A DNA stretch of 64,000 nt from Protea cynaroides (lineage: Eukaryota; Streptophyta; Magnoliopsida; Proteales; Proteaceae), in contig CM053269.1 in assembly GCA_028583415.1 (NCBI GenBank), forward strand, positions 80,033,567 through 80,097,566. The letters run 5' to 3'. Under the pieces are notes generated by a model, which was not told the DNA's origin, did no database searches, and saw only the letters and a list, made by a program, of their open reading frames with translations. A program made the position numbers and the translations under genes. Of the stretch, positions 1 through 10,440 are shown piece after piece; position 1 is the stretch's first letter; the number at the start of each line of letters is the position of its first letter.

Positions 1-1245
1 GTTGTAATTCATCTTTCCACAGGGCACAAAACCCTAGAAAAACCCTTTATATAGCTTCAAAACTCTCTTTTTGATTTTTCTCAGTGTTTTTATGACTCCC
101 AATACCACCCAACGAATAGAGCATTCAAAGATATGGAAAGTTTAAGTTGAATCGTCCGATTTGGAGCTCGGATGGCCAAGTTATGGTGGTTTAAAGTTCG
201 ACCAAACAGAACATTCAAAATGAAATCTTTTGAGTTATTTTCATGCGCCCGCACAACACCGTATTGCCCCCGATGCTGATGCATTGTCAAGTTTCGATTG
301 GCAGAACAGGGAATCTCCTTTCAAAGCTATTGGACAACCTTAAAATAGTGGGAGTTTATATCAGCCACCAAATCTGCACAAATAGCGTCAAGCGCGATCG
401 AGATTAATGGCGGCCATTAGATCAGGATCTGAGCCACTGTTACATCATTAGGCGCGTCACACAGAATCACAGCGCTATCTGTATGTAGTGCAGAACATAC
501 TATTATCTTACCTTCAGCCAACTAAAAAGCGCACGGGAGAATCTCGATGTGATCTCCGCATAACACATAATCCCGCCTTTATCTGGTTTATCAAATCGGG
601 ATTTTAGCTGTGAGGCTCTATCTAGGCTATCAATTTTGCATCTTCTCCTTTATAGATGGACTAAATTGCACCTGAATTTTATATGTAATGGACTCTGTAT
701 TCGAAATTTGATTAAACAAACTCTGTAGAAGCATTTAGTTCCCGGGAGGTGCTTCTTTCTAATATGCGTCGATTCTCATTGAAGGAAATACATCGAACAC
801 TTGGAGGGCTAGCTGGGGGGCATGGCTATGGGCAATGGGCCTACGGTCCTTGCTGCCTCACGGGCCTGCTGCTACAAGGCATGCCATGGTGCACCTGCCA
901 TGCTGGCCATGTGGCTAGCTGTGCTATCGGCTAGCCATATGGTGCCACCGCAGGCCTTAGGCCAAGCTGGCCACCAGTAGGTCCCACCCACATCTGGGTC
1001 CCATAAATTCTCTCTCCTTATACTTTCTCTGCTTTTTTCTCTCTACATATAATATTGCATATGATGATGTCGATGCCATGACGATGCCAATAATCCCATC
1101 AAAACTATGCCACATCACCGAAAATTGTGCTACATCATCGAAACTGTGCCACATCATCAGAAACACTCACATACACTCTCTCTCATCAATCTTGGCCTAT
1201 TTTGCCAATAATTACAATCCAAAGAACAACATATTTAACATGTCT
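1..1245 (-). mobile_element. Copia-type LTR remnant (minus orientation, runs off window start)
   Basis: Non-coding. Positions 130-205 resemble, imperfectly, the reverse complement of about 29660-29745 inside the long copia LTR described at 28504-30618 (shared stretches about a gatgaatc/cggccgag-type block). The GC-rich stretch with a split 'gggtccca' motif at 930-1010 recalls the reverse complement of 28735-28800. It lies where the 3' LTR of the minus-strand copia pol fragment at 1262-1883 should be. No clean LTR end was found and the left end is outside the window, so the family link is an inference from by-eye similarity. Confidence 0.4.
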
Positions 1246-1261
1246 AAAGCTTTTGATGTCA

Positions 1262-1883
1262 TTTTACTTCTTCTTAAGGGTTCAAAATTTGTTTATCCTT
1301 TTTGGTGTTTGAAATAGGATCTAAGGATCCCTCAATAATAGAGTCTTGATGATTTTCATTAGTTTCTACTAACTCCTTCAAAACACTTTTATCAACATCA
1401 CTTGAACTCCCACTATTAAAGTGATCTTTTAAGAATATTACATTTCTGTTTTCAAGTATCACTCTATCCTCATGATCATATAACCTGTATCATTTGAAAA
1501 CTCCAAAGCTTCATATTTATGTTTCAATAGATGTATAAAGCTAAATCTAGAAAATTCATTAGTAAAAGTAATAAAATAACGGAGGCCATCTTTGTACTAA
1601 TGCTCATAGGTCCACATACATCAATATGAATATTTTCTAAAATATGAGCACATCTTTCACTTTTTGTGTAGGATTTTTTGGTCATTTTATCAAAAATACA
1701 ACTTTCACATGTTGGGAACTTTTTCAAAGTTACTACAATCAAAATGTTAGAATTAATCAATCTACCAAATATACTTATATTAATATGAGTCAATCTTAAA
1801 TGCCAAAGATAAGTAGCATTATATTTAATATCAAACTCAACATTGCATACAACATTACCACATAATTGTACTTGATACATATT
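1262..1883 (-). pseudogene. Truncated Ty1/copia pol fragment (GAG-pre-integrase and linker)
   Basis: Reading on the minus strand from 1880 to 1524 gives a GAG-pre-integrase zinc-binding pattern: LWHLRLTHINIS followed by CESCIFDKMTKK, then the start of the integrase core (HIDVCGPM). This is the typical copia order. A second open stretch, 1462-1274, is rich in acidic and polar residues like the linker between copia integrase and reverse transcriptase. The catalytic integrase core that should lie between them is missing, so there is an internal deletion near 1510-1530. Protease, reverse transcriptase and RNase H are absent. It sits between two LTR-like remnants in the same orientation. Not functional. 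Confidence 0.72.
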
Positions 1884-2245
1884 TGTTGATCACATGTTGA
1901 CACTAAGAGGGGGGTAAATCAGTGTTTTTAAAAATCTTCTCTTATAATCCTTGGAAGACTACCTTGAGCTGACACCTCACTCATTGACCACAACCACTTG
2001 CCACAAAAACACTGCTACATACACATAGTTGTATGCACAACCACCTTGCTACCACAGAGTAGCCAAGTTTATCATGTTGTGTACACCCATCCTATAGTCC
2101 ATTCCATGATCTTCACAATAAACAGAATCAACACAATTACACATCATCGATAATACAGAGTTATACGTAGTTCACCAACACAGTATGTGATGGCTAGTCC
2201 ACGGAGTATTGTCCTATGGGCTTCGTATATACTCACATTTAATGA
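1884..2245 (-). mobile_element. Copia LTR fragment, U5 side (minus orientation)
   Basis: Begins with TGTTGATCACATG. The block around 1903-1925 (actaagaggggggtaaatc) matches the reverse complement of the last bases of the LTR at 28504-30618. Further shared islands follow in the same order (accttgagctg, gtgtacaccca, a 'ctagtccacgg' block). It is therefore a diverged relative of that LTR and the probable 5' LTR of the pol fragment to its left. Similarity fades near 2245, suggesting truncation. Confidence 0.55.
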
Positions 2246-2868
2246 CTGAACTGGGTATGATGGTAGTTGTAGGTTCAATAGAGATTTGAAGTTTGGTTCT
2301 CTTAGCTTAGATGATTTAGGAAGGTATGGACCTAGGGTTAGAGACGCCTAGGACCAGGGAACCCTCACTTAGAATTTCACAAGAAAAGAAGGAAAAGTGA
2401 GAGAGATCGAAGGATCTCGGTTAGGCTGGGATTAGCGCCTAGAACAGGGGAAACCAGAAAATAGAGAAGAGAGGGAGGAAGAAAGGAAACAACAGCAATA
2501 ATCAAGTCAGATCTCTATCGAAACCAGACTTAAGATGTAAAGTAGCAATATGTCAGTAGGAGATCTGAATAGCAGTAGTAGAAACAGATCAGATCTGATG
2601 AAAATATAGTAGATCCTTCCCTCATCTAGATGAAGGCTTGTATTCAACGTAGCAGTAGCAAAGGAACAGCAGAATCGTAATGAAGGATTGTATTCAATGT
2701 AGCAGTAACAAAGGAACAACATAACAGTCAACCAAACAGTACGTGGTTTCATGAGTATGTACAAACCATGCCCAGACGTAGACCATAAGTGGTAGGGGCA
2801 ACTATGGTGGCTGCACATCAAAACAATAAACTTAAATGACTCTCAAAATGGCACCTACTCTGATACCA
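2246..2868 (-). mobile_element. Copia 5' leader remnant with tRNA primer-binding site
   Basis: No coding potential seen. At 2857-2868 the sequence ACTCTGATACCA is the reverse complement of a near-perfect initiator-tRNA-Met primer-binding site (TGGTATCAGAGT). It abuts an LTR that starts with TG at 2869, so this stretch is the start of the internal region of a minus-strand copia element whose gag and pol are not present. A partly repeated 'gtagcagtagcaaaggaacaac'-like unit occurs near 2645-2720. Confidence 0.5.
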
Positions 2869-3196
2869 TGTAATAAAATAGAAAAGAAAGAAACGGAGAT
2901 TGAGAGAATGGAGAATGGAGAAAAGGGAGAGAGAATCAATGTGTGTTCTCCTCTTATGGTTCATTTATTTATAATCAAATAAGAGAAATAGTAGTTTGGA
3001 AACTTCCCTAATTACAATCATAAACCAATTATGAAACTAAACTTAAACAACTTAACAAATAAACCTAACCAATAATGAAACAAATAAACAACTATGGTGG
3101 AAACAAATTAACTGCAATAAATGAAAATAACTAGTAGAAGCAAGACCATATGTAATATCGATAATTGGGACCTACAACATATTGTTAACTTTAACA
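2869..3196 (-). mobile_element. Copia 5' LTR (minus orientation)
   Basis: Starts TGTAATAAAATAG immediately beside the primer-binding site at 2857-2868 and contains a TATA-like TTATAAATAAA on the minus strand near 2966-2976, as expected for an LTR promoter. The outer end is placed at ...TTTAACA (3196) because that gives a TG...CA-type terminus, but no partner LTR or target duplication was found. The outer end is uncertain. Confidence 0.45.
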
Positions 3197-4740
3197 ATCT
3201 GTAATCGTAACAACTTTACAAAATAATAGGTATTGTACGACACAAATCTTTATCTACTCTTATGTGGAGGATAATTTGTTAAAGTGTGTTGCGGAGGGAT
3301 ATTTGGTAATTGGTGGAGCCTTAGAGATGAGGTCAATGTTTCAAATTTGTAATTTGAATTTTGAACTTCCGTTGACAGTTTGACAATTAAAATTTGAAAT
3401 TTGAATTTTGAACTACTGTTAGACGGTTATGATTTACAATAGGATTGATAGGAGTGGCCTTGATTTGATGTACGAATTTTGAAGTATTGAGGTCACATTC
3501 TTGCATGGCTTTTAGTGTAGTACATGGTCAATCATATAATATTGATTGTCTCTTTCTTCAACGCATGGCGGCTTGAGTGAAGCAAGATATTTGCAATTTG
3601 GTGTGTGGCACCTTGTTGCACGTTTGATCATGCGGGTAATCATGTGAAAGACGTGTTTAGATTTTGATTGTGCAATTTGGCACATTGGCCAGGACATGGT
3701 GACGTGATCTAGAACATGATTGTGTCTACTATTTGGTTCAACGGCACGTAAGCTTACAGAGGTGGTCTTTGATTGACACATAAAAGCTAGGCTTTTTAGA
3801 ACGTAATGTGCAGCAACTTATTTTTGGAAGTTAGATGTCAACTCATTCTTGGAATGAGTCAGATGCCACTCATTCTTGAAAGTTGGATGTCAATTCATTC
3901 CTGGAAGTCGGTCTTGAGTGCATATCAAGGTTGAACTGACTTACCCAAAAAAAAAAAAAAAAAAGTTGAACTGGAGTTAATGGACATGCATATTATGGGA
4001 TGGTTATGTTATGTGCTCATCAGTTGCCCCTTCTTCGTTTGGGTCTGTAAGAGTCGAGATAGAAAATATTTTTAGTGTGGGGCAAATGGACCATTGTATT
4101 GTTTGTTCTTGCGGATGGCTTGAAGATTCAATGTTCGCCTGTAATAAGTTTTTGGGTTCATCGATGATGCTTTATCAGGTTCACTATTGAACCATTTTTT
4201 GGTTAAAATGTTCCTGGCGCGATATTTCAGATATTTTAAAGAAGATCTCTGAATTTATGTCAACCTAGAAATCATGGTTTTCATTTATGAGGCAGATTCT
4301 AAGACGATCTTGCTTTGTTGTACAGTGTTGTTAGTGGCAGAAGTTGAGACAGTATGCATTCATTGAGTTTCCATTGCAATCATGCTCTGATGTTTTTGTG
4401 TGATGCTTCTTTACGTGCCCCGCTTGCTTTCTTGCTCGATTTGTGATGCTTCTTTACGTGCCCCGCTTGCTTCCTTGCTCGATTTTTTTAAGTAGTAAGT
4501 CTTTCGTCTTCTTCTTCTTCGTATTATATGTAGATATAAGAAATCGAGGGTCCTGATTCGAGGGACAAAGGGAAAAACCCTTTTCTGGAAATTGTCTATG
4601 CACATGGCTTCTATTTTGATTCAAATGATGTTGTTAGGGTAAAGACCCCAAAAACATCTCGAACAAAATCTGAAGTTGTTGCTGAGGATTCAACTAAAAA
4701 TGTTCGAGGTGTTGGGGTAACTTCGGCCTCTGATCCTTTG
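3197..4740. other. Intergenic, no gene seen; short tandem repeats
   Basis: No credible coding sequence. It contains about three imperfect copies of a 'cattcttggaagttggatgtcaa' type unit (3811-3905), an A17 run (3947-3963) and an almost perfect 43-bp tandem duplication (4399-4441 and 4442-4484). Confidence 0.5.
4399..4484. repeat. 43-bp tandem duplication
   Basis: Two adjacent copies of a 43-base unit beginning TGTGATGCTTCTTTACG, differing by one or two bases. Recent local duplication in non-coding DNA. Confidence 0.85.
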
Positions 4741-5440
4741 GATTCTGGTCGAAGGGTATATGTCCTTGGACATTGTCAGTAAAATTTCCATGGGTGCGCT
4801 TGAGGGCATCCGAGTTGTGTATCAAATTCCTGACTTTGTTGAGTTAAGAGCCTCAAACTTTGAAGAGAGGTCTTGCCATGCACCGTATTCTGAGTTCGCA
4901 GTGCATAAGGATATGTTTAAGTTAGGATTCAGGATCCTCATTCATACTATAGTTGTAGAAATTTTGAAGAGTTATGGGATTGCTGCTGTCCAGGTTGGAG
5001 TGGTTGGAGCAACATTATGAGTTTTATCACCTTCTTCTTGAGCCTTGGCTTTCATCCGACGGTCAATCTTTTCCGAGAACTCTTTTTAATCAATGTTAAT
5101 CTTTTCTGGGAACTCTTTTTAATCAGTGCTTTAAAGGAAAAGAAGGGTGATTCTACCATGAGGTAGACAGTGGTTTTTACTACTTCAATCGCCAACCTCA
5201 TGGCACATATGCAATTGTTGTAGGGATGCCTTCTTCTGTCCATGAATGGAACGACAACTTCCTTTTTGTATCTGCCTAAAAGGGGTGTGAACCCTTGCCC
5301 TCATCCAATCTTTGGGGTCAAAGAGAGACAACTTTGGCCAACAAGAGACCCGTTATTTCTGCTCAGGAGAAAACATCTCTTACATGTGCCAAGCAGGGAG
5401 TAGTGACTTAATTTGCCGACTTGACCCGGCTCGATTACCT
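4740..5440 (+). pseudogene. Fragment of plant 'putative gypsy type transposon' ORF (Transposase_28-like)
   Basis: The open stretch 4760-5020 contains the pattern Pro-x-x-hydrophobic-Glu-Leu-Arg followed by SEFAVHKDMFKLGFRI and then EILKSYGIAAVQV. This is how I recognise the plant repeat domain called 'putative gypsy type transposon' (Pfam Transposase_28), where a conserved Glu/Phe-rich block precedes a 'GLRFPLHPF' type block. Related-looking but out-of-frame sequence continues to about 5440. A 33-bp tandem duplication at 5065-5130 breaks the region. The function of the domain is unknown; it is carried by repeats. Truncated and frameshifted. Confidence 0.5.
5065..5130. repeat. 33-bp tandem duplication
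   Basis: Two adjacent imperfect copies of a unit reading aatcttttcygrgaactc, period 33, inside the Transposase_28-like fragment. Confidence 0.75.
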
Positions 5441-5719
5441 CAAGCAGTTCAAGCTCGGTGAGCTTCTATGGTGGCTCGTCTCTCTTTTTCCTATTACTTT
5501 TTCTATATGTTGTACTGATTAACTTCCATTGCTAATTTTGCTTGTGCAATGAGCTTTACTCAGGTTGATTTTTTTTAAGCTTTACTTTGAGACAAGTAAG
5601 GCTACATCTTCTACTCCCTCGAAACCATGCCCCGCCACTCCAACTACACATAATGTTGAGACTCCAACTGAGAAGGGTGTGAAATAGTCTTAGACGAAGT
5701 TGTCTCCTTCATGTAAGAT

Positions 5720-6149
5720 CTTTATTAAATATCTTATTTTGTCAACATTTATTTACTTGCCTAATCGATTAGTGGGAGTTTTATATTATTTGGTAGACAG
5801 GTTTATGCCTTGTATTGTCACTTGCTAGAGATAAACCTTCCATATTCATTGTGGGAATGAATTAGAGTAGTTATGAGATAGTATTATATATACTACGGTA
5901 AGGAGTCCCTGCAGCCACTATTGTGATATCTCCATTAGCATCCATAGTAGAGGAGATCAAAGGTTAAGTGAAAAGGCTATGGAAGATTCCAATCCAAAAA
6001 TTGTCACAAGCAAATAGTCAGAAATCAATAATTTACTAAAAGGTATGAATCAATTTAATACTTTTGGATTACATCTCTCGTTGTGTTCTTGATGTTCGTA
6101 TGTGGAGATAGGATTGCCTATTGAAACATTGTCTAAATATTTTCTAACA
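5720..6149 (+). mobile_element. Degenerate copia LTR (same family as 40028-40446)
   Basis: Ends TTTCTAACA, as does the LTR at 40028-40446. It shares, in order, a 'tatatactacggtaaggagtcc' block equivalent to the TATA/transcript-start block of that LTR, a 'gatatctccattagcatcc' block and a 'ggctatggaagatt' block. The left end is approximate. Confidence 0.5.
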
Positions 6150-6151
6150 AT

Positions 6152-6163
6152 TTGTATTAGAGC
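6152..6163 (+). other. Decayed primer-binding site
   Basis: TTGTATTAGAGC lies two bases after the LTR end. It differs at two positions from the initiator tRNA-Met complementary site TGGTATCAGAGC found beside the related LTR at 40449-40460. Confidence 0.55.
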
Positions 6164-7300
6164 AGTTCATACGGACCAAGAGTTAGTGAGTTTTGATTTT
6201 ATAATGCCTAATAAAGATGATTGGATCAAAGGAACGGATTGATTTTTCATTCTGATTTTGATCTAAACTTGTGGGAGATCTGTCACAACCTTATTTTTTC
6301 TGATTGTTAAAATTTAAAAATTTGTATACCACTGTGTAGATCTCAGAAAGACAGTGATGATAGTATAAATTTTGCTATTGCCGGCTAACGAACATGTTGG
6401 CGAAAAAATTGAGTGAGATTTATTTGCCTACTATAAAAAAAATATAAAAAGAAAGGCGGTTAGCCCACGGGTCGGCTCAGTTGAGCCAACTCAGATCTGA
6501 CCGAGTTGACTCACTGAAGTAGACCGAGCACTAGTGTACCCACACGTACGAATGACTTGGCCTGGCCAACATTGTTGACCAAGACCCATGGGGTCAACCC
6601 AGACATGACCCAAAACCCGGAAGAGTGATCTGATTGGGTGAACTGGAAACCCAGACCAGTAACCCATTGGTCGGCCTAAAAACTCGAAGTAGCGACCACG
6701 ATCGACCGACCCAAAATCATTTCTGGTGATTTGACTGGTCGACCCAAAAACCTAATCCAGCAACCCGCCTGGTCAACCAGAAAATCGGACCAAATTAACC
6801 CCAGTCCGGTTCAATTCAGATCGAACTGAATCAACGCATTAGGGGCCTGTTTGGATCACTAGAGAGTGATCCCATGTGTCGTCTTTGGGCTGTACGTAAG
6901 GGCGCCTGCGAGGTCCTATCGACCTCTGGTTTTTGGCATTAGTTTTGTCTCGTCCTTTCATTCTAGTGTATCATTTGACTACTTTTTTGTTTCTAGGGGA
7001 GCTGTTTTTTACTAAAAAGTCATTTTCTAGGATTTGTTTGCATTATTTTTGTATTTTTATTCCATATATTGATTACCAGATGAATGGATGAGATATAATT
7101 CATGTTTTACTAAATGTTTAAAAGGTTATTCTTATATTTCTATGATATTTGAGTTAAATCCCACATATACTGCATATCAGGATATGTTGATATCACTATG
7201 AAATTGGGTGGAATGCACTAAAGTAGCACACCGCTTTGCATAAGGATCAATCTTGAAACAAATAACTACCGAAGCTTTTTCCATAATGGACTTAAGACAA
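6164..7300 (+). mobile_element. 5' leader of degenerate copia element, no coding left
   Basis: From 6450 to 6850 the sequence is a low-complexity run rich in CCCRG/GACCC words, like the leader at 40750-41350 of the related element, and both are followed by a 'gggcctgtttgg' block. No gag or pol was recognised to the right before the 7363 element. Decayed and truncated. Confidence 0.4.
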
Positions 7301-7362
7301 TGATTGTGGTAAGCTCATAATAGTGGCAACATTACATACCAAACACAAGCTTAAGATAGAAG

Positions 7363-7713
7363 CATTAGAGGTGAAAGCGCAAACAAGAGAGAAAGCGAAG
7401 ATCAAACAAATACACAATACGAGGATTTACCATGGATTAACACCCAATCCGGAATGCCTATCTCCACCCCAGAAAATTAGAGAATTTTTTTATTCACACA
7501 ATAATTTTACACCTCTCTCCATCTCACAAAGTGTTTCCCTTTGTTCTGACTTTACCTAGGGTTTTCCCCACAGAGACAATATATAGGCTCCTAGAAACCC
7601 CAATCCCACACAATTACAAATTAAGCCTTGTACATATAATTGACCCAAACTCAAATACAAATACAACTCCAATAACTCTGTAGACCCTATAGAATACAAG
7701 ACACAACTGACCA
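7363..7713 (-). repeat. Left (3') LTR of the compact element
   Basis: Direct repeat partner of 8335-8674, for example the shared block gaaagcgcaaacaagagag. Its outer end reads CATTAG where the partner reads TGTTAA, so terminal bases have mutated. Preceded by TSD AGAAG. Confidence 0.85.
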
Positions 7714-8334
7714 AATTTCAACCTGGCTTGGATTTTGCAAGCCACCTTAAAGAACCTGTTGATGTCGATTCAGTGAATTCGCCTATTGTTTCTATCAAAC
7801 TACTACACCCAAACCGGTATAGCCCACACCCCGTCCATGTGTCCTGTACAGCTTACCGCCATATGATGTGATGTGACTAGTTTATCTCTCCCACTGTCGT
7901 AGCACCACCGAAGAGATCACTTTCACTTATAGTTATCTGCAAATCTAAATACACCGAGAAATCAAGGCTTCACCTTTGTACCTCTAGCATAGACCCAGAG
8001 ATCAGATTCCTCACCACAATCCGCCAGTCCTCGTTCACCCCACGGTACAACATGATCAACTGACCATTATGTGCACCTTGTTGGGATTCAAACTCACCAT
8101 TAGATCTAAGAAAAATCCTTCTTGATCTGACTAGATCCACGAATATTCCCAAGCCCTTGGCCAACTACTCCTGCTCTCAGCGCTAACGACAGATTACCAC
8201 CGGCATTCACCATGCCTTCTTCACGGCCAACCCTTGCTGAGTAGCTTACCAGAGCCCTATCTTTTCATTGTGCAAACCTTCCCATTGCCCTCCAGATCTG
8301 TTATGATATGTCTGAACCTTGCTCTGATATCACT

Positions 8335-8674
8335 TGTTAAGGATGAAAGCGCAAACAAGAGAGAAAGCAAAGATCAAACAAATACACAATACGAGGATTT
8401 ATTGTGATTTAACACCTAATCCCGAATGTCTACTTCCACCATAGAATCAGAGAATTTTGTTATTCACAAGAAAACTTTACACATCATAAAATATTTCCCT
8501 TTGCTCTGATCTTACCTAGGGTTTTCCCCATATCGACAATATATAGGCTCTTTAGAAACCCTAATCTTACACAATTACAAATTAATCCTTGTATATGTAA
8601 TTGACCTAAACCCAAATATGAACACAACTCCAATAACTGTGTGGACCTCAAAGAATACAAGACACAACTCAACA
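8335..8674 (-). repeat. Right (5') LTR of the compact element
   Basis: Starts TGTTAAGGATG and ends CTCAACA on the plus strand, so the canonical TG...CA termini are kept. Followed by TSD AGAAG and adjoined internally by the primer-binding site at 8321-8332. Confidence 0.85.
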
Positions 8675-8689
8675 AGAAGCCGATGAATA

Positions 8690-8930
8690 GTTGCTACTAG
8701 TGGACTCTTAGGTTTTGGTGGCTAACTTCACTCGGTCTAGGGAATTGTATTTAAGTTCTTTCTCTAAGATTAAAGTTGAAGTCTACTGATGTTTGGAAAT
8801 TATTATTGGGCATTCTACTTCACATCAGATTATGGATCAAGGATCAAAGAAATGGATCTATTTCATGTTGAACGAACATTATTAGGGGATATGGAGCATA
8901 ACTGAAATATGAACATTTCAGACATTCTTA
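8690..8930. repeat. Dispersed repeat, copy 1 (partner at 21590-21810)
   Basis: Shares blocks such as tttaagttcttt, 'aaattattattg', 'atggatctatttcatgttga' and 'ctgaaatatgaaca' in the same order and orientation with 21590-21810. Origin unknown; no coding seen. Confidence 0.6.
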
Positions 8931-10440
8931 TTTTCTTATTGAGCCCTTTGCATGCACATCCATGCTGCTTCTAACATCCCAAACCATTATCGAAGAGCAA
9001 GAAAGAAAACTCGGGTGACATTTAGATTTCTCATTATTTGTCACACGACATTCATGGTTGGATGTTGGTTCATACTCATATGACAAATAAATCCTCCACC
9101 AGTGTCATTGGTCAAATATCAGCCTGAAATAAATATAAGAAATAGCTGGAGAGTGAGTTTAAAATTTCACAAAAATTCAGAAATACTATATTGAGAACAC
9201 AGTAATATTTTGGAATGTAATGACGTACTCTGTAATTTTGTTAATTCAAATTCATTTTTGATTGTCCAAGGATAAAATTTAACCAGTGAAAAAGATGTGG
9301 GTTCTAGTTTGTCTTTTTGATATAGATTCAACGTGTCTATCACATGGCAAGTCATGGTAACTCTACATGTCACTGTCCATAAAGACATCCAAAACCAAAG
9401 TAGGGAATGGTAGATTATGTTTGGTATGCATCCCATTAATGTGGATTCCCATTCTCAGAACACAGAATGGATTATAAATTGAAAAAAAATGAAAACATTG
9501 TTTGGATAGCTATTTGACTAAAATGCATTTCTTGATTTTATGCTTAGGTATTTCATCGAACACTTCCTATCAAAACCATCAAATGTTCGGATAATTGTGT
9601 TGTTTAATGATATATTTTTCTAAAAAAAAATAAATAAATAAACTCGATGAAATTTTGTCTTAGTAGTTAGTAAAGATGTCATTGTTCTAATGGACTTTGG
9701 ATCACCAATGCTTGACTTAAGACACAAAAAAGAGTATGTAAAGATTATCAATGCCCATTCAAGGGCACGGTTATTCTCTCACTCCGGTTGAGAAAGGGTT
9801 TGGATTTCAATTTTGTCTTCATTGTTCGAAAAAAGATCTTCTGTCTGGTTGCCACCTCATAGTGTGGATCCAGACTGTTCACAGTATATCAGAATGTGTT
9901 CGGATGCACTAAGAACATCTAAGATCCTCACTGTCACTTGACAGTCACTACAAAGGATCCTAGTCCTCGCTTATCTTCTTAGAATCTTTAAACGTAAGGA
10001 ACTTTCGATTCTTCACCAAGTAATACATTATCTGCTACTAAATCTTGACCGTTTGATAAGCGACCAATCCAGTTCCAGGCTTTAAGAAATCGGGTTCAGT
10101 CTAGATTAGGTCAGCTTTACTATGAGCGGGTCATTTGTTGGATTACATGAGAATAGTTCTCCCCATCTACTTATATCCTTTTTGGGATCTTATCATTCGG
10201 CCGTATCCAGTGGGTCCTATAACCCTACAGATGGATCCCATGCCACATCGACAGGGATCGGATCCTACGGAGAATGTACCATACACTACTGATACCGAGT
10301 TGTGGCGCTGATGCAGGAATGCTAGCAGCTCTGGGTTGTGAGAGAGTCTGTACGCTATCACAAGAAGCTTGTAGTAGTGTTATAACTGGAATTCACTTGA
10401 AGTGGAACCATATGACGACGAAGAACAGTTACGAGAGCAC
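8931..10440. other. Intergenic and upstream region of the PPR gene
   Basis: No gene, RNA or recognisable transposon found. AT-rich with short A-tracts (9620-9650). It presumably contains the promoter of the downstream PPR gene, but no convincing TATA box stands out. Confidence 0.4.

Larger units (their letters stand above)
7363..8674 (-). mobile_element. Compact non-autonomous LTR retrotransposon (TRIM-like)
   Basis: Two direct repeats of 351 bp (7363-7713) and 340 bp (8335-8674) flank 621 bp of internal DNA, and a perfect 5-bp target duplication AGAAG sits at 7358-7362 and 8675-8679. Inside the right LTR, two bases away, lies GCTCTGATATCA (8321-8332), the complement of a tRNA-Met primer site, which fixes minus orientation. 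The internal region encodes no gag or pol; the longest minus-strand ORF is 64 codons (8164-7970), resembles nothing I know, and is probably fortuitous. The size is slightly above classical TRIMs. It must have been mobilised by proteins of an autonomous copia element. Confidence 0.85.

Noticed and set aside
3947..3963. A17 run as a possible LINE or SINE poly(A) tail
   Set aside because: No upstream LINE ORF or SINE promoter boxes and no flanking duplication found.
7970..8164. 64-codon ORF inside the compact LTR element
   Set aside because: Short, no known motif, and no evidence of conservation within the window.
10402..10440. Upstream extension of the PPR protein starting at GTG 10402
   Set aside because: GTG is not a normal start for a plant nuclear gene; the first in-frame ATG is 10441.
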